From Papiliotrema nemorosa (Eukaryota; Basidiomycota; Tremellomycetes; Tremellales; Rhynchogastremaceae): a stretch of 64,000 nt of DNA. Where the stretch lies: assembly GCA_032158125.1 (NCBI GenBank), contig JASKOT010000038.1, positions 1-64,000 on the forward strand, in the 5' to 3' direction. Numbering within the stretch: position 1 is the first letter of the stretch; the number at the start of each line of letters is the position of its first letter. The translations under genes and the position numbers were made by a program. Below are positions 54,832-64,000 of this stretch, in pieces. The notes beneath the pieces are model-generated. The model had not been told where the DNA came from. It searched no databases and saw only the letters and a program-made list of their open reading frames with translations.

Positions 54832-56731
54832 TCAATCTGCTAACATCCGCTCAATGATACTTGTATCGATCCTGATCCCATTCTTCGCGAGATAGTCGTC
54901 GCTCCAAAACTTACTCTGATGCCTCGATCCCGCATCGCATCTGACATGAGCCCGATCCTTGCCAAGAGATGGGCATCAACTCACAAGATAGTAACGATCC
55001 GACTCCCACTTGACAACCTCTTTGCAAGCCTTACACTGGCTACGAGGTTGCAAGCGCTACTTGAGCCCAGCCAGAGTCCATCCTTCTGGACGAGGTACCG
55101 CGACATCGCAACTGCTTCTTCGTCCGAGACTCGCACTGCGTCGTCTATTACATCGAGGCCCATCGAGAAGTTTTGAGTGATTCGGTTTATCCCGATCCCT
55201 TCGACGACAGTATCGACCTGATGCCTAACATTCAGCATGGCTCAGATGAAGTCGTGCACAAACGGACCGCCTCTTTCGACCTTCTGCCTCTTTTGGGTCG
55301 AACATGACTCCAAACTTGACCTTGTTGTATAGACCTGATCCTTCTGGATCCGACAAGACGACCCGGATATCCGGTACGTGAGTCTTCAAGTATTGCCCAG
55401 TCCCAGCGATGGTCCCTCCCGTCCCTGAACCTCAGATGCGGCAGCAAAGACAAACCCACCAGCACCAGAGATGAACGCATCTATATTCCCACCTGTCTGA
55501 CGCAATATCTCCGGTCCTGTACCTTCATAATGTGCCCAATAATTACTCTGATTCTCAAATTGATCCGCAAAGAAACCTCTTGGTTTCTGCTGTAATGCCG
55601 AATCGACGATAGATGACAGTGCACCAGCAATGACCATTGTCGGGCTATCCGACTGTGTCACGTCGAACGAGTGTGCGACCTCGTTCTCGGACGCTGTAGT
55701 GCTGACTATCAGGTCGTCGCCATGTCGAGGTCGACCATGCGCGCCGTCTGTCAAGTCGACTTTGCCAAAGTCGAGAGCTCGACTTCGGGCTAGATTCTGT
55801 CATCTCAGCCGTGATTACACTTGTGAAGAGTTGTAACATGCCACAAACTGTAGCGTCAGCTGTATGTCGGTGACAAGGATTTGATCAACTCACCTGCTTC
55901 TCGTCTACTATGCTCGCTTTCCGTTAGCGGATACAAGTTCACACCATCATCTCACCAGGTCGGACACGCTCGACCTTTGCTCCGAGTTTTTCCAACACTT
56001 GAACCTTTTCTATAGCCACATCATCAGGCATAATGATACAACATTCATATCCCCTGCTTCATCAGCTCGAGTCCTAATGCCACGGACTTGACGCTCACTT
56101 TGCTCGACCGACCGTAGCGAGGGATATGCCGGTACTTCCTACCGTCCCTTCGAACAAGACTGACCCAGTGTGCGGATGAAGTAGCCCCTGAGACTCTGCA
56201 TCTTCGATGACTAGACTCAGCCTGGGGGTGTCGCGATCCGACCCACTCTTCAACGCTACACGATCCTTGACCGATCCTCCGGGGTTCAAGAACTGTCCTC
56301 ATCAGGGGATTAACCAAAGATCAGTACCCAGGTCGCTCACTTCTGCTTTACCCTGTCATAAGCATCGCCTATTTTCGAGGATACTGCACGGGTTACTCAC
56401 CAATATCTCTACGCCCAAAGCATCGCTCAATGAATTTATCCTGATCAACGGGGTATTCCCTTCCTTCAGCCGTGTGTTCTGTAATCAATCCTCGACCCGA
56501 CTCACCTATCAAACCGATGACTCCATCCACGACCTCCTCGCTCCGTATTTCAATCGGTCTAGGAGGAAGGTGCACGATCGTCTGTCTCTTTCTCCATTTC
56601 TGACCGATCCAAGCGAGTGTAGTGGAAGATATGGATATGGTTATACCCAGTACAAGGCCGTATACCAAATCTCGAGTAACCTTTGTTGGAAATTTGATCC
56701 GGTCCCAAAGGTTTGTCGATATGCTCAACAT
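54832..56731 (-). CDS. Membrane-anchored cysteine-synthase-like PLP enzyme
   Basis: Fold-type II PLP enzyme of the cysteine synthase/CBS family, resembling yeast Ygr012w/Mcy1, which sits in the mitochondrial outer membrane. The ATG at 56731 (MLSISTNLWDRIKFP) precedes a transmembrane helix (VYGLVLGITISISSTTLAWIG). Then come GLIGNTPLIRINSLSDALGVEIL, MNPGGSVKDRVAL with the PLP Lys, FEGTVGSTGISLA (phosphate-binding loop), FADQFENQSNYWAHYEGTGPEI, and near the end DGLWLGSSSACNLVASVRLAK and VTILCDAGSRHQSKFW. No CBS pair or heme-binding domain is present. At least ten short introns are needed. The enzyme probably uses O-acetylserine or an alternative substrate. Divergent from BET5 with about 250 bp between starts. 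Confidence 0.88.
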
Positions 56732-56978
56732 GGGTCTTGTAGAGACACGCAGAAGTGCAAGGATGTCGGATGACAATGTCGATGGAAGGCATCCGCAAAG
56801 TCAGGCACGGGTCTGGTTGTCACGGATTGATCTCTGTCAATCTCTCATTCATTCATCACTGCTCTCCATCGGCCGCGCCTCGAGTGACAAATATACTGAG
56901 AGACTGCTAGATACTCAGTCTCAGCTCAGAGAGAACTAGATTGAGAGAAACCGCCAGACCCCGAGTGCCCAAGCCGGA

Positions 56979-57851
56979 ATGACCATCTACTCTCTGTACA
57001 TCTTTGACCGGCACGTCGTCCCCTTTATCCTTGAGTGTTACCAAACTCACAAACCAGTCATTGCGATTGTGTATATTATCAAGATTGGCACAGGACATCT
57101 CCCGTGCGACCATCCACCACGGCCAACTATCGACCCAACGTACATCGCTTACCGACCACTCAGACCTCTTCCACGGGCGTCCGGGAAAGTATATTCAGCG
57201 CGACGTCTGATCAGTCGGCTTCCACATCCACACCGACACATCATGCGCCCGTCGGATCAGGCAGAGTGAACGGGGTGAACGCAAATGGTCAAGTGGAGAG
57301 CAGGGGGACGGGCGCACAGGCCAAGGGGCTGCCTTTTGATGAAGAGGCAAAGTTGGTCTATGGGGTCGTGCTGTCGTTAAGGAACATGGTCAAGAAGCTC
57401 TCTGGGAGGTGAGTCGCCTTAAAGCAATATCATCATCCGTCCCCGTGTCCTGAACTTTTTTTGATTGAGTCCATCTCGATGGGTCTGGATCGGCGGGGAG
57501 GGAAGCAGAATAGGCATGATGACCCGGCGCTAATGTCCAGAGACGAGGCATTCACGTCGTACAGAACACCACATTACAAGCTACATCTATACGAGACTCT
57601 GACAGGATACCGCTTTGTTCTCCTCTCAGATCCCAATGCCGACTCCTTACGCTTCGTCTTGCGTCAGCTGTACACCGGCCCATTCGTCGAGTATGTCGTC
57701 AGGAATCCATTGGTAGAGATGGACAGCAGAACCTCTGGGATAGATAACGATCTGGTGAGCTCCCTCCTTGAGTGCCGCAAGCCCGAGCTGATGTCGATAG
57801 TTTAGGGGCGCAGTGGATAGGCATATGAGGGGATTGTCAATGTTCTCATGA
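56979..57851 (+). CDS. BET5: TRAPP subunit Bet5/TRAPPC1
   Basis: Longin-fold subunit of the TRAPP complexes, Rab1/Ypt1 exchange factors in ER-Golgi and later traffic. ATG at 56979 gives MTIYSLYIFDR; the next exon starts HCDCVYYQDWHRT after a GC-AG type intron (57011-57057). An insertion of about 75 Ser/Thr/Gly-rich residues separates the first strands from LPFDEEAKLVYGVVLSLRNMVKKLSGR. A long intron (about 57411-57541) precedes DEAFTSYRTPHYKLHLYETLTGYRFVLLSD, and the protein ends LFRGAVDRHMRGLSMFS. The insertion makes it much longer than yeast Bet5 (159 residues). Confidence 0.9.
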
Positions 57852-58044
57852 CGTTCGGATACTGCAGTGGATATACGAGCCTAATGCATGAGATCGCTTG
57901 TATAAAGGTGCAACAGTGATCTTATCGACATGTAATGTTCCCCTCGACACGGCACGATTAGAGCACGTTCTTCTGATCTCGAAGCATCCTAGCCTCGGCT
58001 CCAGAAGTCCCTCTTCGAGTAGAGATTCAAACGACCGCACGTCC

Positions 58045-61000
58045 TTACTCCTTTGGCAACTGCGAAGCTGCAGATCGAGCCACCTTTTTGACAGGAGTCA
58101 TCGTCTCCTCTTCTTTCACTCCACCGCCATTGCCATCCACCAATGTATCCTCCTCCTTCTCTTCAACCTTGTCCATTCCTTTTGGTCCGGCATCAAACTT
58201 GTTCCTCAAAGTAGTCAAGAGCGACTTTCTGACTTCTTTCGCCGTCTTGTCTTCCTTTTGCGCCGCACCTCCCGCTTCGCCATCCAAAGTGATTTCCTCT
58301 CCGCCGACGGCATCGTCCAGTTGCAACTTGGTGATTCCGATAGCCAACATGTCCTCCTGAAATAGGTCAGCATGCGTTCTGTAGGTAGGACTCAATGTAA
58401 CTCACGTCAATCGAGTCTTTGGTGATCAGTTTGATGACCTCGACTTCTTTCTCTTGACCCTAAACGATCAGCATTTCCTTGACCGACATTGAGCTGTGCA
58501 CCCACAATCCGGTAAGCCCGATCGGCAGCTTGTCTATCGTTGTGAGGGTTGAAATCTTGATCATAGATGACCACAACCGAAGCAGCCGTCAGATTGATTC
58601 CCACTCCTCCAGCTTTGGTCGATAACAAGAAGACTGTAATCTCCGGATCATCCGTAAATTCGTCAACTATCGCTTGCCGTTCGTCGGTCCGTGTTTGACC
58701 ATCCAGTCGAGTGTACGCCACGTCCAGATGGTCCAGTGCAACTTGTAGGATATCGAGAATCATCACAAACTGTCGTTAGCCCACTGAGCAGGTGACGGTA
58801 CGCGCGACTCACTTGTGAGAACAGGAGCATCCTCTTGCCCTCGGCTTTACAGCGCTCAATATGCTGTTGCAATGCCCTGACCTTGCCGCCTTCTAGGTAT
58901 GCATCAGGTTTCAATGCGTGTTTGCGTAATTCCTACAGTATCAGCTGAGATGCACCAGAATGCTAACGAGACAGCCTACATCGTAGTCGGAATCGGCGCA
59001 AAACTTGGAGATTTCCGCATCGCTCATAATCTGCCATCAGCTAAAACCCATTGCTCACCCCGAGAAACTCACTTCGAGATCCTCGACGACATAGTCAAAG
59101 TTGGAATCACACCATTGCGGCGTGTTCAAACATTCTCTGGCCAGTTGACGAACTTTGGCATCCGTGTAATGCCGTCTGAACAACAAAGGATGACTGGCGG
59201 CTTTCCTCAGATCCATGAGGATATGACTTGAACTGCTATCCGCCTTTTTGGGCGCTTCCTGCTTTGCCTTTTTACCCTTTGCCTTTCCACTAGCTTTCCC
59301 ATTGTTCCCAGCCGCATCGTCCTCCGCGGCAGCCATCTCGAGCGCTTCGTCATCTAGCTCTTCGAAAGCCTTTTTGGATCGACCCATAGTCTCGCGGTAG
59401 AGTTTTGCTTGGATGGTTGTCATTTCGCAGATCTCGGTCTTTTCGATTTTAGGCGGTAGACTGAGCACGTGTGCTTTACGTCGTCGAAGCACAAAGGGGG
59501 TCAACATTGTTCGCGCTCGAGATGTCCTTTGGTCAGATAGCAGACCGGCGTGTCCTTGAGATTTGAAGATGGCTCGTAGATACGGCTCGGCATCGGCAAA
59601 TGTGTCTTTGTGGATGAACATGAGCAGCGACTATGGGTCAGTTCATCCTCGAGCGGAGACTAAAGATCACATACGACCAGCTCCTGCAGATTGTTCTGTA
59701 GTGGAGTCCCGGTGAGCAATAACCTCCATTTCGGTTTGATCTGCATAAGATCCTGGTACGCCTTGGTCGTGCAGCTTTTTAGTCGATGCCCTTCATCGTA
59801 GATACACGTCTTGATCGTCAGCTGCAACATCATTCACATTTCCCTCTCGGCGTACCAAGAAAGAAATCTTCTTCCGGAAAAAGTGCAGATCGTCTGCAGC
59901 GGCAACTTGGGTGTACGAAGCCAAGACGACCTCGAGTGTGCCGGCTCTTGCGCGTCTTTTCAGATCATCACGAAGTTGAGCTCGTTCCCCCTGGGTTCCA
60001 TAGTATGTCTGCACGTCGATATCCGGGCAGAATTTCTCGAATTCTCTGATCCAGTTTTCTAGCGTGGAAGCACTAAGGGTCAGTTGAATCAGGCCAGAGA
60101 GACGACAACTTACGGGACGTAGATCATGTGCGGTCCACTGATCCCATTCGCCTTGAGATGAGCCAAGAATGCAATCACCTGGATTGTCTTGCCGAGACCT
60201 GCCATCAGCAATGACTAAGACACCCATGCTGTCACGCACCCATCTCATCGGCAAGGATACACCCAATCTTCTTCTCCCACAGCATGTTGAGCCAATTGAC
60301 GCCTAACAACTGATAGTCCTTGAGGACCGTTCCCTCGCTCAATTTGCTCGGTTGAGTCTGGATGTATTGACTGAGGATTTTCCGCTTTCTCATGTCCGTC
60401 TCGTTTCTCAACAGCTCGGACACCTTTCCAACGTCCACCTTGACATCGTTCATTCCATCTGATCGCGGCGTACCGACCACGCTATCGTTTGCCATACCTG
60501 CTCCTCGCCAGACGGACAGTGTGGTAGATACTTCATTTGCGATACGTTCACATTTGTTCAGACATGCGTCGATTTGGACATAACCCTCCATGATTTCGGT
60601 GTATTGCTCGAACAACCTGACAGAGACCCCTCGAGCCTTGTTGAGCTTGGAGTGTAACTCGTCGAGATCCTCATATGGTCTCAAAGAGATGATTTTGTTG
60701 GCTTGGTCCAGACTGCAAGCTAATGATCAGCCCTGGAACGAAGGAGATACTCACCAATGGTACCCGTAAGGACATCCGCCGTGACTTCGTTGAAAGCTTT
60801 GAGTGCCGCCCCTTCAGCATCAAGCTCGTCCTCTTCGTCGTTGCCCTTCCGCCTCTTTTTCCTCCTCCCTTCATCTCCGGACCAGTCCATATCACTCTCT
60901 TCCTCTGATCCCAGCTCAGCCTCCGACTCGCTCCCACTATTCCTCTTCTTTTTGCTCTGAGTGCTATGTGTCGTGCTGGACATCGAAGATGCGCTGGCGA

Positions 61001-61847
61001 GCGGAGCGACAGGGACCGCAGGTTTATCCCTATTGGCGTATATCCTCGAGTTGGCATTCTTCTTTGCTTTTGTGAGACGGGGCAAGAGCTGAGCCGACGG
61101 GTCTACCGAGGTCACCGTAGCTGTCGAGCTCTGTCTAGAGGGGGCAGTCGGTGAAGGAGCATTGGCATTTGTAGCCAAACGGGCCGAAGGGTTCTGTGAA
61201 GCATACTGAAGCTCGTTGATGGCCCTATCTGGATCTTCGGACAACCTCCTCGCTGTAGACTCAATCACCTCTGGACGCAAAGTGTGAAATTGCTTTTTCA
61301 ACCTAGCGATGAAGATGTCCTGTTGAGCTGAAGTGGCCTGTCTGGCAGCTTGAACCAGAGGACTAGCTGAGGAACCTCCACCGGTGGGCCTCGAGGGGTT
61401 TCCCTGGAATCGAGGTGTAGAGGGGGAAGAGGTAGGTTGAACAGGCGAGGATGCTTCTTCGTGTCGTCGATGAATGGCAGAAACGACAGATGCAGGAGTT
61501 CCATTGCCATTGACGCTTGGTGCGGGACCGTTGTTTATGCGGGAAGAAGGGATAGCGCTGGGAATGGTGAATGGTCCTGATGACTTGATGGCCCCATTCC
61601 CATGCATAGACGAAGACGCGGAAGGATGGGCATTTGAGAAATATTTTCCAGTCGAAACTCTAGGCGGAGCAGCGGGTGAAGACGAAGGAACGAGGATGTT
61701 AGGATCGGGAGAAGCGGGTGGAAGTGGTGCTCCACCACCTTGACGCCTGGCCTTGAGAGCTTCCAAGGCCTCCTAAGAAGAGTATTAGCCCTACTCGGGT
61801 CGAGAAGAAGAAGACGAGATGCTCACGCGACGGCTGTTCTCCGCCAT
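58045..61847 (-). CDS. FUN30: Fun30/SMARCAD1-type chromatin remodeler
   Basis: SNF2-family ATPase of the Fun30/SMARCAD1 branch, acting in heterochromatin silencing and DNA end resection. ATG at 61847 (MAENSRR, intron, [11 protein letters not shown]). A CUE-like helix motif is at [25 protein letters not shown] (about 61290), then a Ser-rich linker and an acidic/basic patch ([21 protein letters not shown]). The helicase core has [21 protein letters not shown] (Walker A), [19 protein letters not shown], a DEGHRLKS box, LTGTPLQNN, and a C-terminal lobe with [41 protein letters not shown] and [16 protein letters not shown]. The tail after [10 protein letters not shown] is acidic. Introns are many and short. 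Confidence 0.92.
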
Positions 61848-62182
61848 TGTTTTCTAGCTCCAGGCTTGTTGTAGGTATATATTTGGGATGACAGATGGTG
61901 TATATTGATGAAAGCTGAGCCTATGAGGCCGTGTAGCGTGATACAGGTCGATGTTTATGGTATATCGAGTAGGAGATGGAATGTACAGAGTGCAAGATGA
62001 GAAATCGACCTGGAGAGACGCGCCAAAACTCCATGACACCTCTTGAGGGTGGCAAACATCCCATCCTCTGAGGTAGTCACCCCCCTCGACATGCCATAGA
62101 CCTATGCATGGTGATGCCCCATTTCGCTACGGGTAATACAAGAGATGCTCAATTAATTATTTGTATGATATCCGACCCCATC

Positions 62183-64000
62183 TTATTGTAGTTGATCCGG
62201 TATGTCGATCACTAGACTCGTCAGAACCAGGTCTACCAGAAGACGCGATACTCACTATGCCCCATCCTTTCCACCTTTGTCCTGAGATACTTTTCCAGCT
62301 CTGGCCCTCTGGCCGCTCCAGCTCCAATCAGCCCCACCCCTGCTCGCCTCATTCTCCAACTATCATACTCCCTCTCATCATCCTCCAGATCCCTCTTGGG
62401 ACCTAATTTTGGCGAATTGACCGCACAACTCCAGTCGCGGGGTACCATTCCCACCCTCTCGGCCACCTTGATTCCTTCCTTTGCCAACCCCTCGACTTTT
62501 TCCGGATTATTCGTCAACAACCTGATTCCCGTGGTATGCCCCTCGTCCCCTGCTAGTCCCAGATCGCGCAAGATCTCTCCAGCCACGGCGTAGCTTCGTT
62601 CGTCGGCTCCATGTCCGAGCATAAGGTTGGCAGTGACAGTATCGTGTCCTAGATCCTGCAAATTGTACGCTCTGATCTTTTCCAAAAGCCCGATCCCCCG
62701 ACCTTCTTGTCGCATGTAGATGACCACTCCGCGCCCGGGAACAGCTGGACCGATGTTGGAAGTCGCAGTGACAGAAGGTGAAGGAGATCGAGACGAAGGT
62801 GGACTGTCGTGTCGGGTGGAAGCTGCCGAAGGGAGAGGTTGAGCCTGTGCAATCTGCCTCAACGCCTCGTCCAGTTGTTCTCCGCAATCACACCTCATGG
62901 ATCCGATCGTTTCACCCGTAAAGCATTCCGAGTGTATCCTCACCAAAGGGAGAATATCCACTTCGTCCTCCTCCTCATTGACGCTGCCGAGTTCCGTCGT
63001 AGAGGTGATCCTGGTAGGTCGACTCGCTTGATCCTCCCCACCGGGTAGTAGTCGCCCGACATAAGCCCCACGGACGACCCTCTCCATGTCTGTTTCTCCT
63101 TCTCGCCATACCGCGTCCAGCGTCCGACTTCGAATTTCCCGTCTTCCCCTTGGAGCGCGGTTCTTCACCTCGACATCGAGCTGGATCGGATCAATGACAA
63201 TGGCCAGATGCTCCTTTTGGTCGTGTGAGTTGTGGTACAAGTGCAAGAAAAGCTCTCCGTGCGGGGTAGGAATTCTCGTCCGAGCCATACACCTTACTTG
63301 GGGCTTGCCGACCGGTTTGACCGGTTGAGCCGACAACGACGATCCAGCGGTAGGAGATGCGTGGAACTGGTTGGTACTGGGAGAAGCGCGTTGTAAGAGT
63401 TGTGAAACGGGAGAAGGGTCTATCGACATGCGCCGTTTGGGGATGGATGTAGATGTGGAAGTAGGGGACTTGATTGTGGAATCGCTCGACTTTCGAGCTT
63501 TACCAGTTTGGATGGGTATAGGCGCAGAGTGATCCGAGGGATTAGACACCCCTGGCGAGCTTTTGCTCTCCTGCTTTTCCAGCTTGAGCCTCTCGGATCG
63601 CGGAGCCTGTGATGATCGCATGGTCAGACGAGGCGAAGAGGCTGACGGCGTAGAAGGTCTCGAGTCATCACATGAAGCATAAGCTCCCAGTCGAGCTATA
63701 AGACTGTCAGCACCTCTCACCCACATCGGCAACGTTGTCTTGTCGTGTAAACTCACGCCCATGTCCAAAATGATGTCTGCTGACGGGTCCACTGCCCGAC
63801 AAAACAGCACTGAGCAACAACGAATCCATATGTTCGTCTCGTCTAGATACAGGCTTTTTCCCCGTTGTCGCGGGCTGAGGGTGAGGGTGAGGATGAGGAT
63901 GCGGTCCACAGGATTGGGTTAAAGGACCGAGAGAAGCGGAATCTCCCGTGAGGAGATTCAAGAAGTCCAAGTCGGCTCGAGAAGCGTGGTCGGTGGGTGG
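62183..64000 (-). CDS. RIB1: GTP cyclohydrolase II, 5' end beyond the window
   Basis: First committed enzyme of riboflavin synthesis: opens GTP to a diaminopyrimidine with loss of formate and pyrophosphate, cytosolic. The frame is open to the right edge ([15 protein letters not shown]), so the start is missing. A long disordered N-terminal region is Ser/Pro-rich with a His-Pro run. The catalytic domain begins [16 protein letters not shown] and has [24 protein letters not shown] with the three zinc Cys residues. After a Ser-rich insert come [63 protein letters not shown] and [14 protein letters not shown]. An intron of about 40 nt precedes the last exon (MIDIPDQLQ). The inserts make it longer than yeast Rib1. 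Confidence 0.93.

Noticed and set aside
1..64000. CRISPR arrays, bacterial operons, riboswitches
   Set aside because: No regularly spaced repeats or Shine-Dalgarno-led gene strings were seen; gene structure is clearly eukaryotic.

Overview
This window is nuclear DNA of a basidiomycete fungus, most likely a Tremellomycete (the Cryptococcus/Kwoniella/Trichosporon part of the tree). The evidence is dense spliceosomal genes cut by many very short introns (mostly about 30-60 nt, GTRNGT...CTGAC/CTAAC...YAG) and a fungus-specific gene set: a dual hybrid histidine kinase of Tco2 architecture, a velvet regulator, Isc1, a Whi5-like repressor and a Yck-type casein kinase. I cannot name the species. Exon limits were worked out by hand from splice signals, reading frame and family conservation, so individual splice sites may be a few bases off.

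Layout. 1-1100: a foldback element with two ~450-bp inverted arms. 1344-1439: intron-containing tRNA-Pro(AGG). 2.9-4.5 kb: casein kinase I (+). 4.7-5.7 kb: small membrane-anchored hypothetical (-). 5.9-7.6 kb: splicing factor Prp3 (+). 7.7-11.0 kb: AlkB-like 2OG-Fe(II) oxygenase with zinc-ribbon-like segments (+). 11.5-12.5 kb: Whi5-like repressor (+). 12.9-18.3 kb: dual hybrid histidine kinase (+). 18.7-19.6 kb: bZIP factor (-). 21.5-24.7 kb: large polyQ regulator-like protein (-). 25.7-26.8 kb: NIF3 (-), divergent from the PKA regulatory subunit (27.2-28.7 kb, +). 28.8-29.7 kb: Arl3/ARFRP1 GTPase (+). 29.8-31.8 kb: two small hypotheticals (-). 32.0-35.9 kb: VPS18 (-), divergent from an MFS transporter (36.3-38.3 kb, +). 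38.6-39.8 kb: hypothetical (-). 40.3-42.0 kb: coiled-coil protein (-). 42.2-44.1 kb: velvet protein (-). 44.1-46.9 kb: gene-free. 46.9-48.0 kb: class-3 lipase-like secreted protein lacking its nucleophile (+). 48.3-50.0 kb: ISC1 (+). 50.1-51.2 kb: V-ATPase subunit E (+). 51.7-54.7 kb: two hypotheticals (+). 54.8-56.7 kb: membrane-anchored cysteine-synthase-like enzyme (-). 57.0-57.9 kb: TRAPP subunit Bet5 (+). 58.0-61.8 kb: Fun30/SMARCAD1 remodeler (-). 62.2 kb to the right edge: GTP cyclohydrolase II, 5' part cut off (-).

There is no operon logic here. Several loci feed signalling or differentiation: the histidine kinase, PKA regulatory subunit, casein kinase I, velvet, bZIP and Whi5-like proteins. 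Others serve membrane traffic and vacuole function (Vps18, Arl3, Bet5, V-ATPase E). The proximity is probably incidental. I found no CRISPR array, no intact transposase or reverse transcriptase, and no obvious secondary-metabolite cluster. The most unusual items are the foldback element, the lipase-like protein with Gly at the catalytic Ser position, the 12-nt microexon in the GTPase P-loop, stop-free 33-nt introns in Prp3 and the histidine kinase, and the AlkB-type oxygenase.
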